Positions 26,789 to 38,430 are shown, counted from the first letter of the stretch. The stretch: DNA of 64,000 nucleotides from Vreelandella nigrificans (GCF_002374315.1 NZ_NWUX01000001.1:596683-660682); one strand, 5' to 3'. The notes: a model not told the origin generated them from the letters alone. Translations and numbers: made by a program.

Positions 26789-29218
26789 TCAATGAGTGCT
26801 GGCTACGACGTTCGAATTGAAAGACGTGTCAGTACCTTTTAACGCGGCACTGTCGTCGACTTGGTTGTTAGTTAGTGCTACGGCTAACACCTCATCTATC
26901 CACTGTACAGGACGAATATCAAGTGCACCTTTGATATTTTCCGGTACTTCCTTGAGATCTCGACGATTTTCCTCAGGAATTAAGACCGTCTTTATACCAC
27001 CGCGGCGAGCTGCCAGCAATTTCTCCTTTAAGCCGCCGATGGGTAATACCTCTCCACGCAGATTAACTTCACCTGTCATGGCCACGTCACAGCGAACAGG
27101 ACGCTGAGTATAAGCGGAGACGATTGCCGTTACCATGGCAATGCCAGCACTGGGCCCATCCTTAGGAGTAGCGCCTTCAGGAACATGGATATGAAGGTCT
27201 TCGCTCTCAAACCGCTTCGGATCAATACCATACTCATGAGCACGGGCTTTGACCACCGTCTGAGCAGCGCTTACCGACTCCTTCATCACATCACCTAATG
27301 AACCTGTTTTATTTATACGCCCCTTACCTGGCGTAACAACAGACTCTATATTCAGCAGCTCTCCACCCACAGAGGTCCAGGCAAGCCCTGTAACCCGCCC
27401 CACTTGGTCTTCCTTCTCCGCGAGTCCGTAACTGTAGCGACGCACACCTGCATAAGCCTCAACCTGCTCTGCACCTAGCACTTGGCCCGCTTGTAATTTG
27501 TCACCCGGCTTTTCTTGGGAGACCAGTTCCGCCTCCAGTCGCTCACGCAGCACCTTTCGGCATACTTTCGCGATTTGGCGCTCAAGCTCGCGCACACCAG
27601 CCTCGCGAGTGTAGTAGCGTACAAGCTCCAACAAGGCATCGTCCTGCAACGTTAGCTCAGCAGGCTTTAGACCATTGGCTTCCAACTGTTTAGGCAGCAG
27701 GTAGCGCTTTGCAATTGCCAGCTTTTCGTCCTCGGTATAGCCCGGTAGACGAATAATTTCCATACGGTCAAGCAGCGGACCAGGTATGTTCATCGAGTTT
27801 GCAGTACAAATGAACAGCGTCTCAGAGAGATCGAAATCCAGCTCCAGATAGTGATCACTAAAACTATTGTTCTGCTCGGGATCAAGAACTTCCAGCAATG
27901 CTGATGCAGGATCACCGCGATGATCCATTCCCAGCTTATCGACTTCGTCGAGCAAAAACAGCGGGTTCTTAACGCCAGCCCGACTCATTCGCTGCATGAG
28001 CTTGCCTGGGAGCGAGCCAATATAGGTCCGTCGATGACCACGAATCTCCGATTCATCGCGAACACCACCCAGCGCCAAGCGCACATACTTACGGTTTGTC
28101 GCACGAGCAATGGACTGGCCCAAAGATGTCTTGCCCACGCCTGGCGGCCCAACTAAACACAGCACCGGACCTTTCAGCTTGCGCACGCGCTTCTGAACCG
28201 CTAAATACTCAAGTATGCGTGCTTTAACCTCTTCAAGGCCGTAGTGGTCTTCATCAAGCACCTGCTGGGCTTTGACTAGATCATGCTTTACTCGCGTACG
28301 CTTTTTCCACGGCACGGCGACTAGCCAATCTAGATAGGAGCGTACAACCGATGCTTCGGCGGAATTGGTAGCCATCATTTTGAGCTTATTAAGCTCTTGG
28401 GTAGCCTTGTCAGCAGCTTCTTTAGGCATACCTGAAGCTTTGATGGACTGTTCGTACTTTTCTGCCTCATTGGGAACATTCTCAAGCTCACCCATCTCTT
28501 TTTGGATAGCTTTCATCTGCTCATTGAGGTAATACTCACGTTGAGTCTTCTCCATCTGCTCTTTAACACGAGAGCGAATGCGTTTCTCAACCTGAAGCAA
28601 GTCAATTTCGGACTCTATTAACGCCATTAGATGCTCGATACGGTCCCGAACCCGGTCCATCTCAAGCAACTCTTGCTTATCGCCAATTTTCAGTGATAGA
28701 TGGGCGCAAATCGTATCTACCAAGCGACTAGGGTCTTCAATCCCAGCCAGGGAATTGAGTACTTCATTAGGTACTTTTTTAGATAATTTGACGTACTGTT
28801 CAAATTGATTCAGTAGCACGCGCACGAGTGCTTCTTGCTCGCGACTAGTAAGCGGCTCACTTTCACGCGGCACTAAGTATGCTTGCGTATAGCCCGCATC
28901 ATTCTCTTCAATACTGATAACATCAGCACGAAAACTACCTTCGATAAGCACTTTCACAGTGCCATCAGGAAGCTTCAGTAGCTGCATAATATCAGCTACG
29001 GTGCCCATCGCGTACATGTCGGCGTTATCTGGGTCATCCTGAGAAGCCTCGCGCTGAGCCACCAGCAGTACACGCTTGTCGGCCTCCATCGCCGCTTCCA
29101 AGGCTTGGATAGATTTTTCACGGCCAACAAAAAGAGGGATAACCATTTGCGGATAAACAACCACATCCCGCAACGGCAACAAGGGTAAACATTGTGTCTG
29201 ATCGGCGTTCTGCTGCAT
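26789..29218 (-). CDS. lon: ATP-dependent protease La
   Basis: Cytoplasmic AAA+ serine protease degrading damaged and regulatory proteins. The 809-residue protein has the N-terminal LON domain (LPLLPLRDVVVYPQM at 11-25), Walker A GPPGVGKT at 357-364, and the C-terminal protease domain with PKDGPSAGIAMV holding the catalytic serine near 680 and lysine about 43 residues later. The C-terminus is slightly longer than in E. coli Lon (784), with a polar tail. GAGGA precedes the start. Position between clpX and hupB is the standard order. Confidence 0.97.
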   Translation of the reverse strand: MQQNADQTQCLPLLPLRDVVVYPQMVIPLFVGREKSIQALEAAMEADKRVLLVAQREASQDDPDNADMYAMGTVADIMQLLKLPDGTVKVLIEGSFRADVISIEENDAGYTQAYLVPRESEPLTSREQEALVRVLLNQFEQYVKLSKKVPNEVLNSLAGIEDPSRLVDTICAHLSLKIGDKQELLEMDRVRDRIEHLMALIESEIDLLQVEKRIRSRVKEQMEKTQREYYLNEQMKAIQKEMGELENVPNEAEKYEQSIKASGMPKEAADKATQELNKLKMMATNSAEASVVRSYLDWLVAVPWKKRTRVKHDLVKAQQVLDEDHYGLEEVKARILEYLAVQKRVRKLKGPVLCLVGPPGVGKTSLGQSIARATNRKYVRLALGGVRDESEIRGHRRTYIGSLPGKLMQRMSRAGVKNPLFLLDEVDKLGMDHRGDPASALLEVLDPEQNNSFSDHYLELDFDLSETLFICTANSMNIPGPLLDRMEIIRLPGYTEDEKLAIAKRYLLPKQLEANGLKPAELTLQDDALLELVRYYTREAGVRELERQIAKVCRKVLRERLEAELVSQEKPGDKLQAGQVLGAEQVEAYAGVRRYSYGLAEKEDQVGRVTGLAWTSVGGELLNIESVVTPGKGRINKTGSLGDVMKESVSAAQTVVKARAHEYGIDPKRFESEDLHIHVPEGATPKDGPSAGIAMVTAIVSAYTQRPVRCDVAMTGEVNLRGEVLPIGGLKEKLLAARRGGIKTVLIPEENRRDLKEVPENIKGALDIRPVQWIDEVLAVALTNNQVDDSAALKGTDTSFNSNVVASTH

Positions 29219-29429
29219 CGCAGACGTTCCTCAAAATCGGATGAGTACTTGAAGGGTACTTAACCAAGCACCTCACAGTATGAAAAGCACTTGCACAAGC
29301 ACTGTATAAAAAAACTACGCAGCTGCACTATACCAAAAACACTACGTGTAAGCGCATTACGCCTGGGAGTTCCCTTTAAAACAACTGCATGAGCGCTTGG
29401 CTTATTAGCACATAAGTCATTAATAACAA
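29219..29429. other. lon upstream region
   Basis: About 210 bp between the lon start codon and the clpX terminator with no coding frame. It must hold the lon promoter on the minus strand. I looked for a heat-shock sigma-32 promoter (CTTGAA with CCCCAT-like -10) and saw no convincing pair. Confidence 0.4.
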
Positions 29430-29449
29430 GGGGTCGCCTAGGCGACCCC
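29430..29449 (-). terminator. Terminator after clpX
   Basis: A perfect 9-bp inverted repeat (GGGGTCGCC / GGCGACCCC) with a two-base centre, 50 nt beyond the clpX stop codon, followed on the minus strand by TTGTTATT. Confidence 0.7.
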
Positions 29450-29498
29450 CTGGTTCAACACAAACGATCTCGACTAAGCCACATTGAAAGTCAAATAG

Positions 29499-30785
29499 CT
29501 AGCCGTCAGTCCCATCCACTCGCGCTTCTTCTTGCTGAGAGTAGATCAGCAGTGGCTCACTCTCACCAGCGATGACAGAATCATCGATGACCACTTTACT
29601 GACGCCCTCCAAGGAGGGAATTTCATACATTGTGTCTAACAGCACGGACTCAAGAATAGAGCGTAAGCCTCGAGCACCTGTTTTGCGCTCCATTGCCTTT
29701 GACGCTACCGAGCGCAGGGCCTCATCTCTAAACTCAAGTGTAACGCCTTCCATCTCGAAGAGTTTAGCGTACTGCTTCACTAACGAGTTCTTAGGCTCGG
29801 TTAGAATCTGCACCAACGCATCTTCATTGAGCTCGGTCAGCGTGGCAATCACCGGCAGACGACCCACAAACTCTGGTATCAAACCAAATTTTACCAAATC
29901 ATCTGGCTCGACATCAGCTAACAGCTCACCTACACCGCGCGATGACTCTTTACTTTTCACACTAGCGTTAAAACCAATACCGCCTTTCTCAGCACGATCA
30001 CGAATGACCTTATCCAGTCCAGCGAAAGCGCCACCCACAATAAACAAGATATTGCTCGTGTTTACCTGGACAAACTCTTGCTGCGGATGCTTACGACCAC
30101 CTTGCGGCGGCACGGAAGCCGTTGTGCCTTCAATTAGCTTAAGCAACGCTTGCTGAACACCTTCACCAGATACATCCCTGGTGATAGACGGGTTATCAGA
30201 CTTACGTGAAATTTTATCGATTTCGTCTATATAGACAATACCGCGCTCAGCTTTTTCGACGTCGTAATCACACTTCTGGAGCAGCTTTTGGATGATGTTT
30301 TCAACATCTTCACCCACATAGCCCGCCTCAGTAAGCGTGGTAGCGTCAGCGATAGTGAAAGGCACATTCAATAACCGCGCCATAGTTTCAGCTAGCAGTG
30401 TTTTACCACTACCAGTAGGACCAATGAGCAGAATATTGGATTTACCTAGCTCCACATCGCCGTCACGCACTTCTGATTTAAGACGCTTGTAGTGGTTGTA
30501 AACCGCTACAGACAGCACCATTTTCGCGCGGTCTTGCCCGATGACGTAGTCATCCAATGTATGACGTATTTCGCGAGGCGTAGGTAAACGCTCCTCATCG
30601 CTCTCGGCATCGGCTTCGAGAACTTCCTCGCGAATGATGTCATTACACAAGTCGACACACTCATCGCAGATATACACGGACGGGCCAGCAATTAGCTTGC
30701 GTACTTCGTTCTGGTTTTTACCGCAAAACGAGCAGTACAGCAGCTTGCCACCTTCGTCCTTGCCTTTGCCTTTGCCGTCGGCCAT
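29499..30785 (-). CDS. clpX: ATP-dependent Clp protease ATP-binding subunit ClpX
   Basis: AAA+ unfoldase that feeds substrates to ClpP. The 428-residue protein has the zinc-binding domain with C18, C21, C40 and C43 (CSFC and CDEC), Walker A GPTGSGKT at 122-129, Walker [11 protein letters not shown], and the pore-loop region near GYVGEDVEN. The IGF-type ClpP-contact loop is present as IGFN (in [10 protein letters not shown]). It follows clpP by 74 bases. Confidence 0.97.
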   Translation of the reverse strand: MADGKGKGKDEGGKLLYCSFCGKNQNEVRKLIAGPSVYICDECVDLCNDIIREEVLEADAESDEERLPTPREIRHTLDDYVIGQDRAKMVLSVAVYNHYKRLKSEVRDGDVELGKSNILLIGPTGSGKTLLAETMARLLNVPFTIADATTLTEAGYVGEDVENIIQKLLQKCDYDVEKAERGIVYIDEIDKISRKSDNPSITRDVSGEGVQQALLKLIEGTTASVPPQGGRKHPQQEFVQVNTSNILFIVGGAFAGLDKVIRDRAEKGGIGFNASVKSKESSRGVGELLADVEPDDLVKFGLIPEFVGRLPVIATLTELNEDALVQILTEPKNSLVKQYAKLFEMEGVTLEFRDEALRSVASKAMERKTGARGLRSILESVLLDTMYEIPSLEGVSKVVIDDSVIAGESEPLLIYSQQEEARVDGTDG

Positions 30786-30859
30786 TCGCGTACCTCTATC
30801 ACTGCGGCGGCTGACGCCGCCGGAAAAGCTCGTTAGATAAGCATAATCCTACCACGCTA

Positions 30860-31477
30860 TCAGGATGTGGGGCGCTTATCCAGCACTGCATCAATCAAGC
30901 CATACTCTTTGGCTTTATGAGCACTCATAAAGTTGTCGCGGTCAGTATCGCGGGCAACTGCTTCAAGATCCTGGCCAGTGTGGTGCGCCAAAATCTGATT
31001 TAACTTCTCACGAATACCTAAAATTTCACGAGTGTGAATCTCGATATCCGAAGCTTGGCCTTGATACCCACCCAGCGGCTGATGAATCATCACCCGCGAA
31101 TTGGGCAGGCAATAGCGCTTACCTGACGCACCTGCCGTTAGCAGTAAGGCGCCCATACTCGCCGCTTGTCCAATACATACGGTAGAAACGTCAGGTTTGA
31201 TGAACTGCATAGTGTCGTAAATCGACATACCCGCAGTCACTGACCCACCTGGCGAGTTTATGTATAAATGGATGTCCTTATCAGGATTTTCTGACTCAAG
31301 AAACAGTAGTTGCGCCACAACTAAGTTTGCCATGTAATCTTCAACAGGGCCTACCAGGAAGATCACACGCTCCTTGAGAAGGCGTGAATAAATATCGTAG
31401 GCCCTTTCCCCTTTGGCGCTCTGCTCAACCACCATAGGCACTAAGCCGCCGGCGTTTTGAATATCAAACTCACTCAT
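30860..31477 (-). CDS. clpP: ATP-dependent Clp protease proteolytic subunit
   Basis: Serine protease that forms the 14-subunit chamber used with ClpX. The 205-residue product has catalytic S107 in [12 protein letters not shown]132 in MIHQPLGG and the aspartate in the [10 protein letters not shown] region. The start at 31477 is chosen because AGGAAT lies eight bases upstream and the sequence [19 protein letters not shown] is the family N-terminus; an upstream ATG at 31522 would add 15 residues. The gene follows tig by 68 bases. Confidence 0.96.
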   Translation of the reverse strand: MSEFDIQNAGGLVPMVVEQSAKGERAYDIYSRLLKERVIFLVGPVEDYMANLVVAQLLFLESENPDKDIHLYINSPGGSVTAGMSIYDTMQFIKPDVSTVCIGQAASMGALLLTAGASGKRYCLPNSRVMIHQPLGGYQGQASDIEIHTREILGIREKLNQILAHHTGQDLEAVARDTDRDNFMSAHKAKEYGLIDAVLDKRPTS

Positions 31478-31545
31478 TCGGGTGATTCCTTGCGTCCGGT
31501 AAGGGAAAGGCGCACCGTACAAAGGTGCGCCACGCGATGAAGAAA

Positions 31546-32901
31546 TTAGGCGTTAGCCTGCTCGCCTTCTTCTTCAACACCTTCATCCTGGTCAGACTGC
31601 TGCTGAGCGGCAGCCAATGCCTGCTGATAAGACATCTCAACGTCTTTAACGTTCGTTTGTTCCAGCAGCTTTTCTACTGCCTTTTCTTCAAGAATGGCTG
31701 ATTTTACCTGAGTTTTTAGCTGCTCATTACCCATGTAATAATCAATGACTTCTGACGGATCCTGATACTGTTCAGCCAATTCGGCCACTTTAGCCTTGAT
31801 GGCATCATCATCAGCATCAAGCTCGTTGGCTTTAATCACTTCTGCAAGCAGCAAACCAACTTGAACACGGCCTTTAGCCTGCTCTTCAAAGAGCTCATTG
31901 GGTAGCTGACTAACATCGAAATCTTCACCTAAACCAAACTGCTGTGCAGCCTGACGCTTCATCCCATCGGTTTCTTGCTGGACGAGAGCGCTGGGCACGG
32001 CAATTTCATTGGCGTTTTTCAGTGCATCCAGAACCTGCTGCTTAACACGGTTATCAACCGCCTGGGCCGCTTCGCGCGTCATGTTCTTTTGAATCTCAGC
32101 ACGGAATTTGGCCTCATCGCCACCTTCCACACCAAAGCGCTCAATGAATGCAGCGTCAACTTCTGGTAGCTTCTGAGCACTGACTTTGTGAACAGTGACT
32201 TTGAACGTCGCTTCTTTACCAGCCAGATGCTCTGCTTGGTAATCACCAGGGAAGGTAACGCTGATGGTTTTTTCTTCACCAGCCTTGGCACCAATCAATT
32301 GCTCCTCAAAGCCTGGGATGAAGCTGTTAGAGCCGATAACGAGAGCATGCCCTTCAGCGCTTCCACCTTCAAACGCTTCATCACCGAGAAAGCCCTGGAA
32401 GTCGATAGTAACTTGGTCACCATCGGCAGCCGCAGCATCCACCTCTTCCCATCCAGCATTTTGCTTACGCAGTGTGTCAATCATCTCGTCGACATCAGCA
32501 TCACTAACGCTTACAACAGGGCGTTCAACTTCAGTACCCTCAATCGAAGCAAGCTCAATCTGCGGATAAATTTCCATTAACGCAACAAACTCTAGGTCTT
32601 TACCTGCCTGATTAACCTTAGGCTCAATTTGCGGGTAGCCAGCAGGGTTGAGACCTTCTTCAGTAATAGCACGAACATAACGCTCACGCATTACCTCACC
32701 AACTACTTCATTACGTACACTGTCGCCGTAGCGCTGGCGAACTACAGCCATCGGCACCCGACCTTGACGAAAACCATTCAGGCGAACGTTTTTCGCAGTG
32801 TCTTTCAAGCGAGCACTGACGGCCTCATCGATTTCGCCAGCCGGCACCTGAATTGTGATACGGCGTTCAATCTGGGAGGTCGTCTCGACGGAAACTTGCA
32901 T
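31546..32901 (-). CDS. tig: Trigger factor
   Basis: Ribosome-associated chaperone and peptidyl-prolyl isomerase. The 451-residue protein has the N-terminal ribosome-binding domain with the signature [18 protein letters not shown] (GFRxGKxP-type motif near 43-48), an FKBP-type domain at about 160-245 ([19 protein letters not shown]), and the helical C-terminal arms. The acidic tail after residue 430 is rich in Gln and Glu. First gene of the tig-clpP-clpX-lon order. Confidence 0.97.
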   Translation of the reverse strand: MQVSVETTSQIERRITIQVPAGEIDEAVSARLKDTAKNVRLNGFRQGRVPMAVVRQRYGDSVRNEVVGEVMRERYVRAITEEGLNPAGYPQIEPKVNQAGKDLEFVALMEIYPQIELASIEGTEVERPVVSVSDADVDEMIDTLRKQNAGWEEVDAAAADGDQVTIDFQGFLGDEAFEGGSAEGHALVIGSNSFIPGFEEQLIGAKAGEEKTISVTFPGDYQAEHLAGKEATFKVTVHKVSAQKLPEVDAAFIERFGVEGGDEAKFRAEIQKNMTREAAQAVDNRVKQQVLDALKNANEIAVPSALVQQETDGMKRQAAQQFGLGEDFDVSQLPNELFEEQAKGRVQVGLLLAEVIKANELDADDDAIKAKVAELAEQYQDPSEVIDYYMGNEQLKTQVKSAILEEKAVEKLLEQTNVKDVEMSYQQALAAAQQQSDQDEGVEEEGEQANA

Positions 32902-33128
32902 GAATTGTCCTCTAGCGGCTGGGCGTTGTGTTGATTACGTATATTAAGTTAAAAGGGCAATTTTAAGAACCCTTGCGCATGGTGGCAAGCGCCATGCTCG
33001 CAAGATGGGGGCAGAACCATCAATTACAAGGGGATACCCGACGAAGTCTTCTGTTTACAACATCTTTTAGAGCTAAAACAGCCTAATGTGTGTTAATGCT
33101 ATGACACTTTAGAGCAAGCGAATACACC

Positions 33129-33497
33129 TCACTCTTGCCGCAGCCACCACAGGCTGACTGCGTGCAAAAGCAAACCACAGGTAGCAGCATGAGAAATGAA
33201 CACCTGCCAACTGATCCAATCTGTGAAAAGAGCGTGATAGCCTCCCATTACCAGCGCACCCGCTAGCATCATAGCCGCCAGCCGCTTAATGAGTTTTGGC
33301 AGGATTTTACGCGCGCTGACCGACAACATTCTCCACTGTAACACGGCAGCGCCAGCCACAAAGGCTAACGCTATAAGCAACAACGTCTGACGGGTCTCAT
33401 GCCCTCCCACCATATAGCGAGGCAAAGCAGACAACATGACCACGCATAAGCCCACAGCAACACTGATACGCTCGGGCGAATAGGGAACTCGCTGCAT
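33129..33497 (-). CDS. Small membrane protein of unknown function
   Basis: I do not recognise this 122-residue protein. It has about four hydrophobic segments (near residues 10-27, 38-56, 70-88 and 98-115) and basic residues between the second and third (SARKILPKLIKRLAA), so it is an inner-membrane protein. It begins two bases after the end of the flavodoxin gene, so it is probably co-translated with it. No terminator is obvious after it. Confidence 0.6.
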   Translation of the reverse strand: MQRVPYSPERISVAVGLCVVMLSALPRYMVGGHETRQTLLLIALAFVAGAAVLQWRMLSVSARKILPKLIKRLAAMMLAGALVMGGYHALFTDWISWQVFISHAATCGLLLHAVSLWWLRQE

Positions 33498-33499
33498 CG

Positions 33500-33961
33500 C
33501 TATGCGACCTTCAGTTGCTGTGACTCAATCCACTCTTCCACCCACGGCAGCGCTGCATCATCGGCCATAAACGTTTCCATCGCATCTATCTCAAGCCGCT
33601 CACCTAAACGCACCGCCCCATACTCTTCCAGTAATGCATCAAGAGTCCTGCCTGCGCCACAGAACGTCTCGCCATAGGAGCTATCGCCCAACGCAATAAT
33701 TCCGTAGCGCAGCGTTGTAAGCGAAGGACTTTTATCGCGAAGCCCTCGTACAAAAGGAACGAAATTACCAGGAAAGTCGCCGCTGCCGGTAGTAGATACA
33801 CAAAAAAGCGTGACCCCACCCTGGTCGGTCAAGTCCTCTAAAGTTGGTTGTTCTGCAATATCAACCTGGTAGCCCGCCTGCTCGAACAGAGGTTTTACCT
33901 GCTCGGCGACATCCAGTGCACCACCATACATCGTCCCTACCAAAATATTCAGTTTGGGCAT
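33500..33961 (-). CDS. mioC: Flavodoxin domain protein, MioC-like
   Basis: Small FMN-binding electron carrier, 153 residues. The FMN phosphate loop is at the N-terminus (GTMYGGALDVAEQV at 8-21), the second loop reads STTGSGDFPGNFVPF (about 56-70) and the third IIALGDSSYGETFCGAGR (about 88-105). These motifs match MioC and the flavodoxin domains of sulfite reductase. Its redox partner cannot be inferred; the following gene encodes a small membrane protein. Confidence 0.85.
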   Translation of the reverse strand: MPKLNILVGTMYGGALDVAEQVKPLFEQAGYQVDIAEQPTLEDLTDQGGVTLFCVSTTGSGDFPGNFVPFVRGLRDKSPSLTTLRYGIIALGDSSYGETFCGAGRTLDALLEEYGAVRLGERLEIDAMETFMADDAALPWVEEWIESQQLKVA

Positions 33962-34103
33962 CGTCGCATTCCTCTGTAAAAGTGTCGCACTGCCTCTTGT
34001 TCAGTCGACAAATACCTGATGAATTTGCTCAAATATTAACACGAATGACAAAAACGGCGCACGCCTCACCCTTGAACCCTTGCAATATCTACTAGGACCT
34101 CTT

Positions 34104-34310
34104 ATGCAGCAAACCTTTGAGACATGGATAACGCCAATCATGGTTGGCGGCTTGATCATTTTTATGTGCTTTATTATTTGGGATCTGGCTAAGAAATCGA
34201 ACGCAGGCAAATTTGGCACGATCATGCTATTTGTCGTGCTTGGTGCAGGCATGCTTGGCTATATCATCAAGGTAATACTTACTTGGTTAATTGAAGGCCG
34301 AGGCATTTAG
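34104..34310 (+). CDS. DUF2788 family small membrane protein
   Basis: A 68-residue protein with two transmembrane helices (about 9-28 and 41-62) and a short basic loop, AKKSNAGKFG, between them. The pattern matches the uncharacterised DUF2788 family as I know it. I start at 34104, where AGGA lies six bases upstream, and not at the in-frame ATG at 34080. Function unknown. Confidence 0.75.
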   Translation: MQQTFETWITPIMVGGLIIFMCFIIWDLAKKSNAGKFGTIMLFVVLGAGMLGYIIKVILTWLIEGRGI

Positions 34311-34377
34311 CTGGCCTACAAAAAAACCTGCCATCTTTCACTAGACCAGCCAACTGGAGCAATCGTATCTCCTTTTA

Positions 34378-34433
34378 ATAAATACCTATCAATAAGCCCC
34401 CATCACCAAGTACCTATCAGCAAGTACCTATCA
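34378..34433. repeat. Short tandem array, four 14-bp units
   Basis: Four consecutive 14-bp units: 34378-34391, 34392-34405, 34406-34419 and 34420-34433. Units 1, 3 and 4 share the core TACCTATCA at the same offset, and units 3 and 4 differ at only one of 14 bases (CCAAGTACCTATCA and GCAAGTACCTATCA). Unit 2 has a decayed core (CCCCCATCA). It lies between the DUF2788 gene and the ihfA terminator. No function is apparent. Confidence 0.7.
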
Positions 34434-34442
34434 ACAAGGACT

Positions 34443-34476
34443 CATGAAAAAAGGAGCGCCGCTCGGCACTCCTTTT
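34443..34476. terminator. Terminator between DUF2788 gene and ihfA
   Basis: An inverted repeat AAAGGAGCGCC / GGCACTCCTTTT with one mismatch and a GCTC loop, with A-run and T-run flanks, so it can serve both convergent transcripts (DUF2788 on plus, ihfA on minus). Confidence 0.75.
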
Positions 34477-34540
34477 ATCTAATCACACTCTACCTACAAA
34501 CCAACAGATTGACTAAGCATAATACCACCATACTTGACGC

Positions 34541-34840
34541 TTACTTTGAGCTCGCGTAATGCTCAACCTGCTGCTTTAACTTCTGGCCAGGACGAAAAGT
34601 GACTACTCGACGAGCCGAGATAGGAATTTCTTCTCCTGTTTTGGGGTTACGGCCAGGACGCTCACGCTTATCACGCAGGTCAAAATTCCCAAATCCTGAA
34701 AGCTTAACTTGCTCATTCTCACGCAAACAGGCTCGAATTTCTTCAAAAAAAGCTTCCACCATCGCTTTTGCTTCTCGCTTCGACAGCGCCAGCTCCGTGT
34801 GTAGATGCTCCGCTAGCTCTGCTTTGGTCAACGCACCCAT
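34541..34840 (-). CDS. ihfA: Integration host factor subunit alpha
   Basis: DNA-bending nucleoid protein subunit, 99 residues. Diagnostic parts are [20 protein letters not shown] at the N-terminus, [13 protein letters not shown], and the DNA-intercalating arm [18 protein letters not shown] with the proline that inserts between bases. It follows pheT by 65 bases, the same order as in E. coli (pheS-pheT-ihfA). AAGGAGGGG lies upstream of the start on the minus strand. Confidence 0.95.
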   Translation of the reverse strand: MGALTKAELAEHLHTELALSKREAKAMVEAFFEEIRACLRENEQVKLSGFGNFDLRDKRERPGRNPKTGEEIPISARRVVTFRPGQKLKQQVEHYASSK

Positions 34841-34905
34841 AAGACCCCTCCTTGTAGCAACGGATTAATTGCCAAGAACGTGATAAGCGCCGCGTCTTGT
34901 ATTGT

Positions 34906-37287
34906 TTAGCCGCGCAACTCAGCATCCAACTTGACACGTACTTGTGCCACGATCGAATCCACCAACTGGTTTATCTCTTCATCATTCAGCGTGCGCGATG
35001 GATGCTGCCAAGTCAAGCCTAACGCAATACTCTTATAGCCGTCCGCTACGCCCTTGCCAGCATAAACATCAAACAGTTTAATGCCTTTTAAGTATTCACC
35101 AGCCTCAGCCCTAGCACAATCGAGTAACGATTGAACTGGCACTTCCTGGTTTAGCATAAAGGCTAAGTCTCGACGCACCTCAGGAAAACGTGATAACGGT
35201 TCAAAAGCAGGTATATGACCTTCACTTAATGCATCTAGCCGTACTTCAAACAACACCGCGTCAACTTTAAGGCCTAATGTTGCGCGAACCTGCGGATGCA
35301 GAGTGCCAATCCAGCCAGCCGGTTTATCATTATGCAGCAATTGAGCACTTTGCCCTGGGTGGAGCGCCGGATGCTCTGCTGGCTCAAAACGCCAGGAATT
35401 TTGATTACCACCCAGCGCAAGAAGGCTTTCAAGATCGCCTTTCAGATCATAGAAATCAACTAACGTCTTAGCACCGCTCCAGCCTTCAGCTTCACGGGAC
35501 CCACATACTAGCGCCCCCATCATAGGCACTTGCGTAAGATCATCTAACTGACCATTAAAAACCAAACCTGTTTCAAACAAGCGCACACGCGTCTGCTGGC
35601 GATTAAGATTATACTCTAAAGCACGAATCAGCCCGGGGAACAGGCTTGCCCTCATCACTGAAAGCTCAGCAGAAATCGGGTTAGCCAAAACTGGGGAAAC
35701 AGACCCAGGTAAAATAGCCTCTTGCAACTCCGGCGCTACGAAACTGTATGTAATCGCCTCTTGAAAGCCACGGGCAACCATCTGATGACGCAACCGCCCC
35801 TGAGTGAGCCTTGCTTCATCCGCAGACCGTAATGCCAACCTTGCCGCCGGACGACGCACTGGCAAGTTGTTATAACCGTGGACGCGCGCCACTTCTTCGA
35901 TGAGATCTTCTTCGATGGACAGGTCGAAACGCCAACTCGGAGCAACCACCGACCAACCCGCTTCTTGCACGCTAACATCAAGCCCTAAACGCTGTAAAAT
36001 ATCAGTTACATCAGCGCTATCAAGCGTCTTGGAAAGGGCTTTTTCTAGCCTCGCACTGCGCAGCATGATAGCCCGCTCTGCTGGCATATGCTCAGCGCTT
36101 TTCGTCTCAATAACTGGCCCGGCTTGTCCACCACACACTTCAATTAGCAACTGAGTTGCTCGCTCAATAGCAACTGGCGTCAGTTGCGGGTCAACGCCGC
36201 GCTCAAAACGGTGCGAAGCATCAGTGTGCAGCCCGTAAGAACGCGCCTGCCCAGCAATCGCAAGAGGGGTAAAAAACGCTGACTCAAGAAAAATCGTCTG
36301 GGTATTTTCATTAACCCCAGAGTTTTCACCGCCCATAATACCGGCCATCGCCAGCGGGCCTTTATGATCAGCAATAACCAGTGTTTCTGGGCGCAAAGCA
36401 ATATCACTACCATCAAGCAGCGTTAGACGCTCCCCGGGCGCGGCCATGCGGACAACTATGCCACTCTCTAGATTATCACGGTCAAAAGCATGCAGTGGCT
36501 GCCCTAACTCAAGCATCACGTAGTTAGTAATATCCACCACTGGATCTATAGATCGCACCCCACTTCGGCGCAGCCGCTCCACCATCCACAGCGGGGTTTC
36601 AGCCTTTACATCCACACCTTTGATAATCCGGCCAATATAGCGTGGACACTGCTCTGGGGCCTCAAGGCTAACCGCAAAGACCTCATCATGTGCAACGGCT
36701 ACCGGCTCTATACCTGGTTCAACTACCTGCAACCGGTTGAGCACACCAACTTCACGTGCCAGACCTTTAATACTAAGGCAATCTCCACGATTAGGCGTCA
36801 GATCGACCTCAATGGTCATATCATCAAGCTGCATGTACTCACGAAAACTAACGCCCACAGGCGCTGAAGACGGTAAAACCAAAATACCTGGTGATGCCTC
36901 TTCTTCAAGCCCCAACTCTGATGCAGAGCAGATCATGCCGCGAGATTCAACGCCACGCAGCTTAGCTTTTTTGATTTTAAAATCGCCCGGAAGAACGCCA
37001 CCCACCTGGGCAAACGGAATTTTCTGCCCCACTTCGACATTGGACGCACCACAAACTACTTGAACGGGATTGTCGGAGCCATCATCAACGGTACATACGT
37101 TGAGCTTATCAGCATCTGGATGCTTCTCTTTGCTAAGCACCTCTGCTACCACCACGCCACTAAAAGCAGCCGCTACCGCCTCAACAGCATCGACTTCCAA
37201 GCCTGCCATAGTGATCTGATCGGCGATCGCCTGTGTACCAAGCTGCGGGGATACCCACTCACGCAGCCACTGTTCTGAAAATTTCAT
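34906..37287 (-). CDS. pheT: Phenylalanine--tRNA ligase beta subunit
   Basis: Large subunit of the alpha2-beta2 enzyme that charges tRNA-Phe. The 793-residue protein begins MKFSEQWLREWVSPQLGTQA, has the tRNA-binding (EMAP-like) domain at about 40-150, the B3/B4 editing region, B5, and a C-terminal FDX-ACB anticodon-binding domain (SRFPEVRRDLAFMLNQEV near 705 onward). Length matches E. coli (795). It follows pheS by 26 bases. Confidence 0.97.
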   Translation of the reverse strand: MKFSEQWLREWVSPQLGTQAIADQITMAGLEVDAVEAVAAAFSGVVVAEVLSKEKHPDADKLNVCTVDDGSDNPVQVVCGASNVEVGQKIPFAQVGGVLPGDFKIKKAKLRGVESRGMICSASELGLEEEASPGILVLPSSAPVGVSFREYMQLDDMTIEVDLTPNRGDCLSIKGLAREVGVLNRLQVVEPGIEPVAVAHDEVFAVSLEAPEQCPRYIGRIIKGVDVKAETPLWMVERLRRSGVRSIDPVVDITNYVMLELGQPLHAFDRDNLESGIVVRMAAPGERLTLLDGSDIALRPETLVIADHKGPLAMAGIMGGENSGVNENTQTIFLESAFFTPLAIAGQARSYGLHTDASHRFERGVDPQLTPVAIERATQLLIEVCGGQAGPVIETKSAEHMPAERAIMLRSARLEKALSKTLDSADVTDILQRLGLDVSVQEAGWSVVAPSWRFDLSIEEDLIEEVARVHGYNNLPVRRPAARLALRSADEARLTQGRLRHQMVARGFQEAITYSFVAPELQEAILPGSVSPVLANPISAELSVMRASLFPGLIRALEYNLNRQQTRVRLFETGLVFNGQLDDLTQVPMMGALVCGSREAEGWSGAKTLVDFYDLKGDLESLLALGGNQNSWRFEPAEHPALHPGQSAQLLHNDKPAGWIGTLHPQVRATLGLKVDAVLFEVRLDALSEGHIPAFEPLSRFPEVRRDLAFMLNQEVPVQSLLDCARAEAGEYLKGIKLFDVYAGKGVADGYKSIALGLTWQHPSRTLNDEEINQLVDSIVAQVRVKLDAELRG

Positions 37288-37313
37288 GGTTGTTCCTGTA
37301 TTCGGCGGCGGTC

Positions 37314-38348
<1,035 letters not shown>

Positions 38349-38393
38349 TTAAGCGATGCCCATCCCGAAGAATGGCGTGGCACGTTGAAGGTG

Positions 38394-38430
38394 ACAAAAA
38401 AACAGGGGAAGAGCGGCTGCTCTTCCCCTG
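38394..38430 (-). terminator. Strong terminator (possible attenuator) between rplT and pheS
   Basis: A perfect 12-bp inverted repeat (CAGGGGAAGAGC / GCTCTTCCCCTG) with a four-base loop, followed on the minus strand by seven T residues. It is the best intrinsic terminator in the window and lies in the 159-bp gap upstream of pheST. In E. coli an attenuator with the Phe-rich pheM leader peptide sits at this place. I see no Phe-rich leader frame here. Confidence 0.85.

Noticed and set aside
29219..29429. Heat-shock (sigma-32) promoter upstream of lon
   Set aside because: No paired -35 and -10 close to the consensus could be found by eye.
29572..30156. 194-codon frame antisense to clpX
   Set aside because: It is a serine/threonine-rich shadow of clpX with no ribosome binding site; clpX motifs on the other strand are complete.
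34378..34433. CRISPR-like array
   Set aside because: Units of 14 bp abut with no spacers; the same holds for the 17-bp array at 50769-50836.
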